Source: Nocardioides pinisoli | GTDB taxonomy: Bacteria > Actinomycetota > Actinomycetes > Propionibacteriales > Nocardioidaceae | Assembly (NCBI RefSeq): GCF_024199985.1 | Contig: NZ_JANARS010000005.1 | Span: forward strand, 186,001-250,000 | Direction of reading: 5' to 3' | DNA length: 64,000 nt | Part shown: piece by piece, positions 54,353 to 63,304 of the stretch | Layout of the letters: each line of letters opens with the position of its first letter | Position numbering within the stretch: position 1 is the first letter of the stretch | Translations under genes and position numbers: made by a program | Notes under the pieces: model-generated | Databases searched by the model: none | Told to the model about the DNA's origin: nothing | The model's input: the letters and a program-made list of their open reading frames with translations, nothing else

Positions 54353-54402
54353 GCGGTGCCTGAGGAGGGTTTCGGCGACGCGAGATCCCCCTCGCGCACC
54401 GC
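54353..54402. repeat. Palindromic repeat, copy C
   Basis: GCGGTGCCTGAGGAGGG pairs with the complement of CCCCCTCGCGCACCGC at most positions. The arms match the copies at 26888 and 26964. A related half-copy GCGGTGGCTGAGGAGG lies at 54271-54286. It accounts for much of the 223-bp spacer between the ROK repressor and the amidohydrolase; a small GTGGTC hairpin (54255-54268) also lies there. Confidence 0.68.
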
Positions 54403-54417
54403 TCGACCGGGCGGGAG

Positions 54418-55293
54418 TCAGCCGAGGAGGGCGGCCGAGCTGTCCCAGCACACGGCGCGCAGCCACTCCTCCCCCAGGTCGAGCCGCTCGAGCGCCTCGA
54501 GCTGGACGACGTAGGGGTAGGGGATGTTGGGGAAGTCGCTGCCGAGGTGGACCCGGCCGGCCAGGCCGAGGTCGCGCAGCCGGGGCAGCAGGTCGCCCGG
54601 GTAGGCGCCGCCCATCTCCTCGAAGAAGGGCGTGAAGGCCATCGTGGTGTCGAGCGCGACCCGGGGATGGGACTCGGCCAGCGTGAGGAACTCGGCGTAC
54701 TCCGGGGCGCCGGCGTGCGCGATCACCAGCCGGAGCCGCGGGTGTCGCGCCAGCAGCGCGGCGACCGGCGCGGGGCCGGTGTGCTCGGTCGCGACGGGTC
54801 CGCTGCCGGCGTGGAGCACCACGGGCGTCCCGGCGTCCGCGACGATCCCCCACGCCTCGTCGAGCAGCGGGTCGGTGACGTCGAAGGCCCCGACCTGCAC
54901 GTGCACCTTCCAGACCTCGACCCGGTGGGAGGAGTCGGCGGTGCGGGAGGCGACGTACGACGCCGCGCCGGGCTCGGGGAAGAACGTGCCGCACACGGCG
55001 GCTTCGGGCACCCGCTCCGCGAAGCCGGCGGCCCAGTCGTTGAGGAACTCGGCCATCCCGGGCCGGTGGGCGTAGGGCAGCGCGGTGAAGCGCCGCACGC
55101 CGAAGGAGCGGAGCACGTCGACGAGTACGTCGTCGTCGTCGCGGTAGTGCAGCGGCCACGGCCGGCCGATGAGGGGCCCGGCGGCGTCGAACTGGGCGCG
55201 CACCTTCGCCATCACCCGCGGCGGCAGGAAGTGCGTGTGCAGGTCGATGAGGCCCGGGAGGCCGAGGGCCCGGGCGAACTCGACGGGGGTCAA
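54418..55293 (-). CDS. Amidohydrolase-family (TIM-barrel) metal-dependent hydrolase
   Basis: A 291-residue cytosolic enzyme of the amidohydrolase_2 group. The first metal motif is LIDLHTHFLPPRVM; VVLHAGSGP and LVIAHAGAPEY give later histidines; HLGSDFPNIPY carries the metal Asp. The substrate is unknown. The only usable start is TTG at 55293, with GAGGG just upstream, because no ATG or GTG occurs before the first conserved strand. It follows smpB after 8 bases. Confidence 0.82.
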   Translation of the reverse strand: MTPVEFARALGLPGLIDLHTHFLPPRVMAKVRAQFDAAGPLIGRPWPLHYRDDDDVLVDVLRSFGVRRFTALPYAHRPGMAEFLNDWAAGFAERVPEAAVCGTFFPEPGAASYVASRTADSSHRVEVWKVHVQVGAFDVTDPLLDEAWGIVADAGTPVVLHAGSGPVATEHTGPAPVAALLARHPRLRLVIAHAGAPEYAEFLTLAESHPRVALDTTMAFTPFFEEMGGAYPGDLLPRLRDLGLAGRVHLGSDFPNIPYPYVVQLEALERLDLGEEWLRAVCWDSSAALLG

Positions 55294-55301
55294 GCCCGCC
55301 C

Positions 55302-55781
55302 TCAGTCCCGGTGGCCCTTGAGCCGGCGCTGGACCGCCTCGACCTTCTCGCGGTTGGCCGTGCGCTCGGCCAGCGTGTGGCGCTTGTCGTAGGACTTCTT
55401 GCCCTTCGCGAGGGCGATCTCGACCTTGGCGCGGCCGTCCTTGAAGTAGAGCGACAGCGGCACGACCGTGTAGCCCTTGTCGGTGAGCTTGCGCTCGATC
55501 TTGTCGATCTCCGACCGGTTGAGCAGCAGCTTGCGGCGCCGGCGGGCCGAGTGGTTGGTCCACGTGCCCTGGCTGTACTCCGGGATGTGCACCCCGAGCA
55601 GCCAGGCCTCGCCGTTGTCGATCTCGGCGAACCCGTCGACCAGCGACGCGCGACCCTGGCGCAGCGACTTCACCTCGGTCCCCATCAGGACGAGGCCGGC
55701 CTCCCACGTGTCCTCGATGTGGTAGTCGTGGCGCGCCTTCTTGTTCTGCGCGACCATCTTCTGGCCCTGCTCCTTCGCCAT
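55302..55781 (-). CDS. smpB: SsrA-binding protein SmpB
   Basis: A 159-residue tmRNA partner for ribosome rescue. The OB-fold signatures [36 protein letters not shown], and the basic tail [20 protein letters not shown] are intact. The ATG at 55781 is chosen since GAGAAT lies 6 nt upstream (leaderless) and the length is normal; an upstream in-frame start at 55808 is unlikely. Its RNA partner is at 45291-45658. Confidence 0.97.
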   Translation of the reverse strand: MAKEQGQKMVAQNKKARHDYHIEDTWEAGLVLMGTEVKSLRQGRASLVDGFAEIDNGEAWLLGVHIPEYSQGTWTNHSARRRRKLLLNRSEIDKIERKLTDKGYTVVPLSLYFKDGRAKVEIALAKGKKSYDKRHTLAERTANREKVEAVQRRLKGHRD

Positions 55782-55833
55782 GGGTCCATTCTCCCAGAGC
55801 GTGTCCAATCGGATCGACCGAGGTGGACGGCGC

Positions 55834-57117
55834 TCAGAGCCAGTTCATCGGGTCCACGGCCTGGCCGTTGGCCATCACCGTGAAGTGGAGGTGGCAGCCG
55901 GTGGACCAACCGGTGCTGCCCTCGAAGCCGATGACCTGGCCCTGCTGGACCTGGTCGCCGACGCCGACGTTGTAGCCGCTGGCGTGGTTGTAGATCGTGG
56001 CGACGCCCTTGCCGCCGAGCACGCCGTGGTCGATCACCAGCCGGTTGCCGTAGACGCCGCTGAAGTAGGACGACACGACCCTGCCCGGGGCGGCCGCCCG
56101 CAGCGGGGTGCCGCAGCCGCCGCCGAAGTCGACACCGTCGTGCAGGCCCCAGTAGTGGTAGATCGGGTGGGTGCGGTAGCCGAACGGCGAGGTGACGTAG
56201 CCGTCGACCGGGTAGGCCAGCAGGCCGGGGCTCGGGGTGGAGGCCTGCGACCGCGCCGAGGCGGCCTTGGCGGCCTCGGCGGCGCGCTGGCGTCGCAGGG
56301 CGGCGAGGGCGCGCTTGCGCAGCATCTCCTCGATCTGCTGCTGCTCCCGCTCGAGCTTGCGCAGCTTGGCGAGGTCCTTGGCGCGGGCCGCGCTCGCCCC
56401 GGCCCGGGCGTCGCGGCGCTCGATGACGAGCGAGACCACGGAGTCCTTGGCCGCCTGCTCCTCGGCCTCGAGGGCCTGCATCAGCTCGAGGTGCTCGGCG
56501 GCGGCCTCCCGCTTCACGGCCACGGCGTCGCGTGCCTCGGCGACCTGGTCCTGGCGCACCTCGAGGAGCACCTCCGAGGCCTTCAGCTCGTCGTACTCCC
56601 GCGCCTCCTGGCCGATGACGACGTCGCGTACGCCGTCGCGGCGGGTGAGCTCCTCGGTCGACTCGGCGTCGATGAGCGAGGAGAACGCGATCAGCTCGGG
56701 GTCGCCCTCGGAATACATGTCGGCGACGGTGCTGGCGACCTTCTCGCGCTGGGCGTCGCGGTCGACCTGCCCCTGGGCGAGGGCGGCCTCGGCGGCGGCG
56801 AGCTCGGCCTCGGCGCTCGCCAGCTCGGCCTGCATCTGCGCGTCGCGCTCGCGGGCGACCTCCACCTTGCCGCGGGCCGTGGCGAGGCGGGTCTTGGCGA
56901 CGTCGAGCTGCTGCTGCGCCGCCTCGAGGCGCGCGGCGGCCTTGCGCAGCTGGGCGCTGGACTCGTCGAGGTCCTGGTGCGCGCCCTTGAGCTCGCGCTC
57001 GACCTTGTTCTTCTTGTCGTCGAGGTCGTCGGCATGAGCAGCGGACACGCCCAGGGCCATGACCGCGACGAGTGCTGCGGCCATGCGTCGATGAGCGGCA
57101 CGGGGGAAGGTACGCAC
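55834..57117 (-). CDS. Secreted M23 peptidase-domain protein with coiled coil (EnvC-like)
   Basis: A 427-residue exported protein. Signal peptide over residues 1-29; long Ala/Glu/Arg coiled coils at about 30-120 and 160-285; LytM/M23 domain from about 300 with HDGVDFGGG (H-x3-D) and [10 protein letters not shown] (H-x-H), so the zinc site looks complete. Placement after ftsEX matches proteins through which FtsEX controls septal wall hydrolysis. GTG start, with an 89-base leader from ftsX containing TAGCGT and a 7-bp stem. Confidence 0.92.
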   Translation of the reverse strand: MRTFPRAAHRRMAAALVAVMALGVSAAHADDLDDKKNKVERELKGAHQDLDESSAQLRKAAARLEAAQQQLDVAKTRLATARGKVEVARERDAQMQAELASAEAELAAAEAALAQGQVDRDAQREKVASTVADMYSEGDPELIAFSSLIDAESTEELTRRDGVRDVVIGQEAREYDELKASEVLLEVRQDQVAEARDAVAVKREAAAEHLELMQALEAEEQAAKDSVVSLVIERRDARAGASAARAKDLAKLRKLEREQQQIEEMLRKRALAALRRQRAAEAAKAASARSQASTPSPGLLAYPVDGYVTSPFGYRTHPIYHYWGLHDGVDFGGGCGTPLRAAAPGRVVSSYFSGVYGNRLVIDHGVLGGKGVATIYNHASGYNVGVGDQVQQGQVIGFEGSTGWSTGCHLHFTVMANGQAVDPMNWL

Positions 57118-57206
57118 CGGGGGAAGCCTTTGCGTCGGGGAAGCGGGGAAGGGTGCCCCTCCCGACGTGACGGCGGGCGAGACGCCTAGACGCTAACCCC
57201 CGCTGC

Positions 57207-58115
57207 TCAGACTTTGAGGTATTTGCGCGTCAACACGAGTGTCGGCAGCAAGGTGAGCACGGGCCCGAGGATCGCGATCGCTCCGAAAGCGACCCAGAAC
57301 TCGTCCCAGCCGATCCACGGCACGAAGCGCAGGTTGTCCGCGAGGTCCCCGATCGCGAAGCGCAGGAACGCCGCCAGGGCCCCGCCGGCGAGGGCGACGC
57401 TGACGAGAGCGGTGACGAGCGCCTCGAGGAGGAACGGCAGCGCGATGTAGAGCGTCGAGGCGCCGACGAGCCGCATGATGCCGATCTCCTTGCGGCGCGC
57501 GAACGCGGCGAGGCGGATCGTGTTGGCGACCAGCAGCAGGGCGGCGAGCACGAGCAGGCCGGCCGTGCCGAGGGCGTACGTGCGCATCTTGGTGATCGTG
57601 GCGAGGATCGGGCCGACCTGCTCGCGCAGGTCACGCACCCGCGAGACGCCGTCGAGGCCCTGCACGGCGCTGCTGATGCCCTCGTACTGCTCGGGGTCCT
57701 CGAGCGTGATCCAGATGGTCTGCGGCATGTCCTCGGCGGTCAGCGCGGGGTTGTCGCCGGAGAACAGCTCCTCGCCGTAGAGCTCCTTGGCCTTCTCCAG
57801 GGCGACCTCGCCGGACTCGAAGCGATAGTCCGCGACCTCCGGGTTGGCCTCGACCACGGCCTCGATCTCCGTCTTCTGCGCCTCCGTCACCGGGTTGGGG
57901 CAGACCGGGTTGGAGTCGTTGAGCCGGCACAGGTAGACCGTGATCTGGAGCTGGTTGCCGAAGTGCTCGGCCGCCCGGGTCGCCTGCTGCTGGAAGAGCA
58001 GGCCGATGCCGACCAGCGTCAGCGAGACGACCAGGGTGAGGATCACCGCCAGGTGCATCGTCAGGTTGCGTCGCAGGCCCTGGCCGAGCTCGGAGTAGAC
58101 GTAGCGCAGCTGCAT
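57207..58115 (-). CDS. ftsX: Cell division protein FtsX
   Basis: A 302-residue permease-like protein with four membrane helices (near residues 25, 185, 235 and 275) and a large extracellular loop between the first two. MQLRYVYSELGQGLRRNLTM starts the protein; FARRKEIGIMRLVGASTLYI is the family signature. The loop contains two cysteines (YLCRLNDSNPVCPNP), a common actinobacterial feature. It pairs with FtsE and likely acts on the M23 protein downstream. Confidence 0.96.
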   Translation of the reverse strand: MQLRYVYSELGQGLRRNLTMHLAVILTLVVSLTLVGIGLLFQQQATRAAEHFGNQLQITVYLCRLNDSNPVCPNPVTEAQKTEIEAVVEANPEVADYRFESGEVALEKAKELYGEELFSGDNPALTAEDMPQTIWITLEDPEQYEGISSAVQGLDGVSRVRDLREQVGPILATITKMRTYALGTAGLLVLAALLLVANTIRLAAFARRKEIGIMRLVGASTLYIALPFLLEALVTALVSVALAGGALAAFLRFAIGDLADNLRFVPWIGWDEFWVAFGAIAILGPVLTLLPTLVLTRKYLKV

Positions 58116-58187
58116 GGAGTGGGGGTCTCGATTCGTTCGGGGAGGCGGATCGGGTCTGGGCCGGGCCGGGTCGGGGGCGGGCCGGTG

Positions 58188-58877
58188 TCAGTTCTGGTGG
58201 CCGTAGACGCCCTGCGCCTGGTCGCGCGAGACGTGCCCGTTCTCGAGCTCGATGACGCGCTTGCGCATCTGGTCGACGATGCCGGCGTCGTGGGTGGCCA
58301 TCACGACGGTGGTGCCGGTGCGGTTGATCCGGTCGAGGAGCTTCATGATCCCGACCGAGGTCGTGGGGTCGAGGTTGCCGGTGGGCTCGTCGGCGATGAG
58401 GATCATCGGCCGGTTGACGAACGCCCGCGCCACGGCGACGCGCTGCTGCTCGCCACCGGACAGCTCGTCGGGCATCCGGTCACCCTTGCCGCCGAGGCCG
58501 ACGAGCTCGAGCGTCTCGGGGACGACGTCCTTGATCTCCTTGCGCGACTTGCCGATGACCTGGAGCGCGAAGGCGACGTTCTCGGTGACGGTCTTGTTGG
58601 GCAGCAGCCGGAAGTCCTGGAAGACGGTGCCGATGTCGCGACGCAGGCGCGGCACCTTCCACCCGGCCAGCCGGTTGATCTCCTTGCCGGCGACGTAGAC
58701 GCGACCGGTGGTCGGCCGGTACTCGCGCAGCACGAGGCGCAGGAAGGTCGACTTCCCCGATCCCGAGGAGCCCACGAGGAAGACGAACTCCCCCTTCTCG
58801 ATGTCGACGGTGACGTTGTCGAGAGCGGGGTGGGGGTGGCCGGGATAGGTCTTGGTGACCTTCTCGAAGCGAATCAC
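58188..58877 (-). CDS. ftsE: Cell division ATP-binding protein FtsE
   Basis: A 229-residue ABC ATPase: Walker [11 protein letters not shown]-loop [16 protein letters not shown], signature [15 protein letters not shown], Walker [14 protein letters not shown] and H-loop MATHDAG. The GTG start follows TAGCCT by 7 nt. It opens the ftsE-ftsX-M23-smpB run; 72 bases separate it from ftsX. Confidence 0.97.
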   Translation of the reverse strand: MIRFEKVTKTYPGHPHPALDNVTVDIEKGEFVFLVGSSGSGKSTFLRLVLREYRPTTGRVYVAGKEINRLAGWKVPRLRRDIGTVFQDFRLLPNKTVTENVAFALQVIGKSRKEIKDVVPETLELVGLGGKGDRMPDELSGGEQQRVAVARAFVNRPMILIADEPTGNLDPTTSVGIMKLLDRINRTGTTVVMATHDAGIVDQMRKRVIELENGHVSRDQAQGVYGHQN

Positions 58878-58884
58878 GGCGTCG

Positions 58885-58890
58885 AGGCTA
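58885..58890 (-). promoter_or_regulatory. Leaderless -10 element of ftsE
   Basis: TAGCCT on the minus strand, 7 nt before the GTG at 58877. It separates ftsE from the four-gene cassette upstream. Confidence 0.6.
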
Positions 58891-58968
58891 CGTGAGGGGT
58901 GGACGCGATCGACGAATCCCGGCGGCGCTGTGGCCTGTGAGGTGCCTGACGCCGTTCGGACGGACCGC

Positions 58969-60012
58969 CTAGCGTCCCTCGGGCAGCTCGAAGTCCGTCG
59001 ACGCGCGCTCGCCGGTGGCGGCGTCCCACGCGAGTACGCCGTCCTCGTCCGACACGGAGTAGAGGACCGAGCCGTCCGGCGACCAGGCGACGGCGCCCGG
59101 GTCGCTCGTGTGCCCCTCGAGCCGCGTCGCCCGGCGGGGGTCACGAGCGGGGTCCCAGAGCGTCACGGAGGTCTCGTCCACCGACGTGAGCGCGATGGTG
59201 TCCCCTGCGGGCGCGAACGCCGCCTCGTGGAGACGGGTGCCCCGGAGCTCGGCCACAAGCTCCCAGGTCTCGGCGTCCCAGACCGACGGCTGCCCGTCGG
59301 CTCCGGCACCGAGCAGCAGCTCGCCGTCCGGGCTCCAGGCGACGGTGCCGCCGCCGCCGGACGGGAGCTCCAGGGTGTCGCCCTTGACGAGGTCGTGCAC
59401 CTCGACCGGGCCGTTGCCCGCGGTGGCGATCCGGTTGCCCTCGCGCGAGATCGAGATCCGGTGCACCTCGCCGCTGGTGTCGAGGGTGGCCACCTCGTCG
59501 CCGTCGGCCGTCCACAGCACCAGCCGCTGGTCGCCTTCCTCGTCCTGCCCGGCAGCCGCGACCAGCCCGCCGTCGGGGCTGTAGGCCACGGCGGTCACGG
59601 GTGAGCCGTCGGTCACGTCGGCGTCCGCGAGCCCGGTGAGCTCGGCGGTCGTGTCGCCGGAGTCGAGGTCCTCCAGCACGACGGTGCCGTCGTCGACCGT
59701 CGCGACGGTCGACCAGTCGGGCGCCACGGCGACCGTGCCCCGGTCCGCGACGAGGTCGAGCGTCCCAGCGGCGGCGTCCCAGCGGCAGATGCCGTTCCAG
59801 CAGTCGGCCAGCACCTCGTCGCCGTCCGGGCTCACCGAGAGGTCGTCGGTGGCGACGAGCTCGAAGGCGGCGCTGCCGCCGGTGGCGCCCGCGCTGCCCG
59901 TCCCGCCCCCGGCGCCGCCCGTCGAGGGCTCGTCGGACCGGTCGTCGGAGCAGCCCGCGACCGCAAGGGCGAGCAACGTCGCGATCGCGGCGACGACGCG
60001 CGGCTCAGGCAC
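58969..60012 (-). CDS. Beta-propeller (WD40-like) lipoprotein of the T7SS-like cassette
   Basis: A 347-residue surface lipoprotein: lipobox LAVAGC, Gly/Ser/Thr linker (residues 27-47), then WD40-type repeats ([80 protein letters not shown]). The GTG start lies within the end of the preceding gene (8-base overlap). It may sequester a secreted effector or act as a scaffold; this is inference. Confidence 0.82.
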   Translation of the reverse strand: MPEPRVVAAIATLLALAVAGCSDDRSDEPSTGGAGGGTGSAGATGGSAAFELVATDDLSVSPDGDEVLADCWNGICRWDAAAGTLDLVADRGTVAVAPDWSTVATVDDGTVVLEDLDSGDTTAELTGLADADVTDGSPVTAVAYSPDGGLVAAAGQDEEGDQRLVLWTADGDEVATLDTSGEVHRISISREGNRIATAGNGPVEVHDLVKGDTLELPSGGGGTVAWSPDGELLLGAGADGQPSVWDAETWELVAELRGTRLHEAAFAPAGDTIALTSVDETSVTLWDPARDPRRATRLEGHTSDPGAVAWSPDGSVLYSVSDEDGVLAWDAATGERASTDFELPEGR

Positions 60013-60529
60013 GGACCGCGGGACCGGGGACCCGGCTGACGTCGAAGTGGAACGTGCGCCCGTCCTGGCACTCGAGCCGGTCCGTGCGGCGCGGCCCGTC
60101 GACCAGCAGCCCCTGGCTGACCGGTCGCGTGCCGAGGCTGTCCACGACGTCGTACTCGTCGCTGATGCGCAGCACCGACCAGGGGTGCTCGGCGGTGCCG
60201 TCGCCGGTGGCCAGGATGCCGTCGAGCGCGGCCCGCGCGAGCCGGGCGTGCCGGGCGGCGGCCCCGGCGCGGCCGGTGCGCCTGAGGGCGGTGGCCAGCA
60301 TCGCGTGGACGGCCGGGCTCATCAGCGACCCGGGCATGCTCGCCTCCAGCGCGGCCACCGCGTCGTCGTGGCGGCCCTCGCGCAGGAGGGCGCCGGCCTG
60401 CTCGCGCACCCGCAGCTCGGGGTCGAAGCCGGGCGCCGACCGCAGGGCGTCGCGCAGCGGCTCGAGCGTCTCGACGGTCGGGTCGGCCAGGTGGGCGTCC
60501 ACCAGGTCGGCGTAGGTCGTCGCGGTCAT
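60005..60529 (-). CDS. DUF4919-like protein
   Basis: A 174-residue cytosolic protein with no signal peptide. Residues 1-105 form TPR-like helices (YADLVDAHLADP, LREGRHDDAVAALEASMP). Residues 110-174 resemble DUF4919: ILATGDGTAEHPWSVLRISD, EYDVVDSLGTRPVSQGLLVD, TFHFDVSRV. The family is better known in Bacteroidota, so its presence here is unusual. ATGA overlap with the effector-like gene suggests a partner or immunity protein, unproven. Confidence 0.72.
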   Translation of the reverse strand: MTATTYADLVDAHLADPTVETLEPLRDALRSAPGFDPELRVREQAGALLREGRHDDAVAALEASMPGSLMSPAVHAMLATALRRTGRAGAAARHARLARAALDGILATGDGTAEHPWSVLRISDEYDVVDSLGTRPVSQGLLVDGPRRTDRLECQDGRTFHFDVSRVPGPAVRA

Positions 60530-61575
60530 CGCTGTCCCTCCTCGAGGAGCCGCTCGAGCTCTTCCTCGGTCATGTCCTCGAGCTCTTCCTTGCCGATCCG
60601 ACGTGCGTCGACCTCGACCGGTTGCTCGAAGTACTCCTCGTAGGTGTCACCGTCGCCGGTGGACTTGTAGTCGTCGAAGTTCTCGTCCCACTCCTCGGCC
60701 TGCTCCTCGGTGATCCCGTCCTCCTCGTGCATGTCGAACGGGTCGTCCTGCCACGGCCAGTGCCAGGCATCCTGGTCGTCGATGGCCTCGAACTGGCGGG
60801 CGTGCCGCATCTCGTGGGCCACGGTGTTGAGGATGAAGGGGTCGTCGAGGATGCCCTCGTTGAGCGCGATCTCCGAGCCGCCGCCGCGCGCCTGGCCCCA
60901 CAGGTCCCAGGTCTCGGGCTCCCAGGTGATGGTCGGGGTGGGGATGCCGGCCTCGGCGGCCTGCTCCTCGATCATCTCCTCGATCGCCGCACGCCGCTCC
61001 GCGTCGGTCATCGTGGCCCACTGCTCGGCGACCTCGGGGCTGGCGGCGCCGTAGTCGTCCAAGGAGTCCACGTAGCCCGGTGGGACCCCGCCCGCGATGG
61101 TCGCGTCGGCGGCGGCCGCCCGGCCGAGGATGGTGTAGACGTCGTCGGCCAGCCCCTGTGCGGTCTGCTGGCGGATCCGGGACCACTCGTCGGCCTCGTA
61201 GCGGTTGTCGAAGGTCGGCGGGTCGCTCACGTCGCTGACCGTGCCGTCGGAGCTGATCGAGAAGTCCTTGGCGCGCGCCTCCCCCTCGACCTCGGTGACC
61301 AGGCGCTCGACCTCGGCGACGATGGTCTCGGCGTCGTAGAGGGCGCGCTGCATCTGGCGCTTGCCGTCGATGTGGCGGTCGAGCTGCTTGACCAGCAGCG
61401 TGCGGCGCGCGACCGCGAAGGTCACGGCGATTCCGGTCCACGCCTCGGGCACGCCCTGCGTCTCGAGCAGGTCGCGCGCCCCCTCGAGCGCGTCGAGGTC
61501 CTTCTTCAGGCTGTCGCCGGCGGTGCCGAGGGGTCCGGACTGCCAGCGCTTGGCGTCGCCGTAGGTGACGGTCAT
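60526..61575 (-). CDS. WXG-like N-terminus with zincin (HEMRH) C-terminal domain, putative T7SS effector
   Basis: A 349-residue protein. Residues 1-100 are helical with Trp-x-Gly at 46-48 (EAWTG) in a likely inter-helix turn, like WXG100/LXG heads. Residues 180-210 are acidic helix (EQWATMTDAERRAAIEEM). The C-terminal domain has AHEMRHARQ (His254, Glu255, His258), then EVDARRIG (Glu321) which may give the third zinc ligand, as in ImmA/IrrE-like and toxin zincins. No signal peptide. TGATG overlap with the WXG100 gene upstream. A peptidase effector is inferred. Confidence 0.75.
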   Translation of the reverse strand: MTVTYGDAKRWQSGPLGTAGDSLKKDLDALEGARDLLETQGVPEAWTGIAVTFAVARRTLLVKQLDRHIDGKRQMQRALYDAETIVAEVERLVTEVEGEARAKDFSISSDGTVSDVSDPPTFDNRYEADEWSRIRQQTAQGLADDVYTILGRAAAADATIAGGVPPGYVDSLDDYGAASPEVAEQWATMTDAERRAAIEEMIEEQAAEAGIPTPTITWEPETWDLWGQARGGGSEIALNEGILDDPFILNTVAHEMRHARQFEAIDDQDAWHWPWQDDPFDMHEEDGITEEQAEEWDENFDDYKSTGDGDTYEEYFEQPVEVDARRIGKEELEDMTEEELERLLEEGQR

Positions 61576-61877
61576 CAGCCACCGCCCAGCAGGCCGCCGA
61601 AGAGGCCACCGGTCGCCTCGTCGACGGCTCGGTAGTCCTCGCCGGCAGCGGCGAGGTCGACGCCGAAGTCGTTGGCCGCGCTCACCCAGGCGGCGACCTC
61701 GTCGTCCCAGCTGTCGCCCAGCTCACGGAGGTGGTCGACCGACGACGCCCCCGGGATGCCGCCGGCCGCCCAGGTCAGCGCATCGGCCGACCCGTGGTCC
61801 TTGGCGTCGGCCGCGGCGGTCTGCGCGGCGTTGGCCGCGTCCTGCATCGCGGCGACCTGCACCTGCAGCTGCGACAT
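61575..61877 (-). CDS. WXG100/EspC-like type VII secretion-type protein
   Basis: A 100-residue protein of two predicted helices (about 1-28 and 48-75) with a short turn, and a C-terminal Tyr82-x3-Asp86 (YRAVD), the YxxxD/E signal of type VII substrates. The classic Trp-x-Gly is not exact; WAAGG at 36-40 is at about the right place. The tail is Gly-rich (GGLFGGLLGGG). GGGGGG precedes the ATG. It is the first gene of a four-gene coupled operon and probably forms a heterodimer with the following product. Confidence 0.75.
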   Translation of the reverse strand: MSQLQVQVAAMQDAANAAQTAAADAKDHGSADALTWAAGGIPGASSVDHLRELGDSWDDEVAAWVSAANDFGVDLAAAGEDYRAVDEATGGLFGGLLGGG

Positions 61878-61985
61878 GTGTCCCCCCGGGCTCAGCGTGT
61901 CAGTGACAGGCGTCTACCCCCGTTCCGTCGGGCGAAACCCGGGCGGCCAGCAGGACCTCACGCGGGCGGCGCACCACCGGCAGGA

Positions 61986-62042
61986 GAACTGCGGCCGTAC
62001 GACGCCCTTGGCGCCCGTCCAGCCGTCGCCCCGCCGCAGTTC
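61986..62042. repeat. 10-bp inverted repeat in the prfB/T7SS-cassette spacer
   Basis: GAACTGCGGC and its exact complement are separated by 37 nt. The spacer (61878-62070) is otherwise featureless; the repeat could be an operator, a terminator of prfB or a scar. Confidence 0.45.
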
Positions 62043-62070
62043 CTCGGGCCAGGCTCGTGACCGAGGGACG

Positions 62071-63186
62071 TCAGGCGTCGACCTTCTCCGCTCCCCGGCG
62101 CCAGCGGATGCCGGCCTCCATGAAGTCGTCGAGGTCGCCGTCGAAGACCGAGCTCGGGTTGCCGGACTCGTGACCGGTCCGCAGGTCCTTGACGATCTGG
62201 TAGGGGTTGAGGACGTAGTTGCGCATCTGGTCGCCCCAGCTGGCGGCGACGTCGCCCTTGAGGTCCTTCTTGAGCGCGGCCTCCTCGGCCTTCTTCTTCG
62301 CCAGCAGCTTGGCCTTGAGCACGACCATCGCCGAGGCCTTGTTCTGCAGCTGCGACTTCTCGTTCTGGCAGGACACGACGATGCCGGTGGGGATGTGGGT
62401 CAGGCGGACCGCGGAGTCGGTGGTGTTGACCGACTGGCCGCCGGGACCGCCGGAGCGGAAGACGTCGGTGCGGATGTCGTTCTCGTCGACCTCGATCTCG
62501 TCGGTCTGCTCGAGCACGGGCACGACCTCGACGGCCGCGAAGGAGGTCTGGCGACGCCCCTGGTTGTCGAAGGGGCTGATCCGCACGAGGCGGTGGGTGC
62601 CGGCCTCGACCGAGAGGGTGCCGTAGGCGTAGGGGGCGTGGATGGCGAACTCGGCGGACTTGATGCCCGCCTCCTCGGCGTAGGACACGTCGTAGACCTC
62701 GACGCCGTACTTGTGCTGCTCGGCCCAGCGCGTGTACATCCGCATGAGCATCTCCGCGAAGTCGGCGGCGTCCACGCCACCGGCGCCCGAGCGGATGGTC
62801 ACGATCGCCTCGCGCTCGTCGTACTCCCCGGAGAGCAGGGTTCGGATCTCGAGCGACTCGACGGACTTCTTGATACGGCTCAGCTCGGCCTCGGAGTCGG
62901 CGAGCGTGTCCGCGTCGCCCTCCTCCTGGGCCATCTCGACCATCAGGCCGAGGTCCTCGATGCGGGACTCGAGACCGGTGAAGCGGTCGAGCTCGCCCTG
63001 CAGGGCCGAGAGGCGGCCGGTCACCCGGGTGGCGTTGGCCTGGTCGTCCCAGAGGTCGGGCGCCGCGACCTGCTCGCCCAGGTCGGCGATCTCCCCGCGC
63101 ATCTTGTCGAGGTCGAGGACCTGACCGATGGTCTTCATGGTCGCCTGGAGCTGCTTGATCTCTTGGTCGAAGTCGATGCCTGCCAC
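62071..63186 (-). CDS. prfB: Peptide chain release factor 2
   Basis: A 371-residue release factor recognising UGA/UAA. The SPF anticodon-like tripeptide is at 204-206 ([12 protein letters not shown]), and the catalytic GGQ is at 249-251 (GGPGGQSVN). The GTG start follows TACTGT by 8 nt. The frame is continuous, so the autoregulatory +1 frameshift known from E. coli prfB is absent. prfB upstream of ftsE is a conserved actinobacterial neighbourhood, here split by the four-gene cassette. Confidence 0.97.
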   Translation of the reverse strand: MAGIDFDQEIKQLQATMKTIGQVLDLDKMRGEIADLGEQVAAPDLWDDQANATRVTGRLSALQGELDRFTGLESRIEDLGLMVEMAQEEGDADTLADSEAELSRIKKSVESLEIRTLLSGEYDEREAIVTIRSGAGGVDAADFAEMLMRMYTRWAEQHKYGVEVYDVSYAEEAGIKSAEFAIHAPYAYGTLSVEAGTHRLVRISPFDNQGRRQTSFAAVEVVPVLEQTDEIEVDENDIRTDVFRSGGPGGQSVNTTDSAVRLTHIPTGIVVSCQNEKSQLQNKASAMVVLKAKLLAKKKAEEAALKKDLKGDVAASWGDQMRNYVLNPYQIVKDLRTGHESGNPSSVFDGDLDDFMEAGIRWRRGAEKVDA

Positions 63187-63194
63187 AAGGAGCA

Positions 63195-63200
63195 ACAGTA
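63195..63200 (-). promoter_or_regulatory. Leaderless -10 element of prfB
   Basis: TACTGT on the minus strand, 8 nt before the GTG at 63186. Confidence 0.45.
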
Positions 63201-63244
63201 CGGCTCCCGCGCGAGAGGTGTCGAAAGCGGCCGGACGACGGCAA

Positions 63245-63286
63245 CGGCGGGCACTCCCGGGCCTGTGACCCCGGTCGTGCCCGCCG
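63245..63286 (-). terminator. Terminator downstream of the partial secreted-protein gene
   Basis: CGGCGGGCAC and its exact complement form a 10-bp stem; the 22-nt loop holds a nested CCGGG/CCCGG stem. It lies 19 bases past the stop at 63305. Confidence 0.75.
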
Positions 63287-63304
63287 CTGCGGATCGGATG
63301 CGCG

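Noticed and set aside
61958..62070. Downstream continuation of an alternative frame past the prfB stop as a small gene
   Set aside because: Composition is Gly/Arg/Pro-rich with no start signal, and it coincides with the 10-bp inverted repeat.
62071..63186. Programmed +1 frameshift in prfB
   Set aside because: The reading frame from GTG to stop is continuous with no in-frame UGA, so no frameshift is needed.
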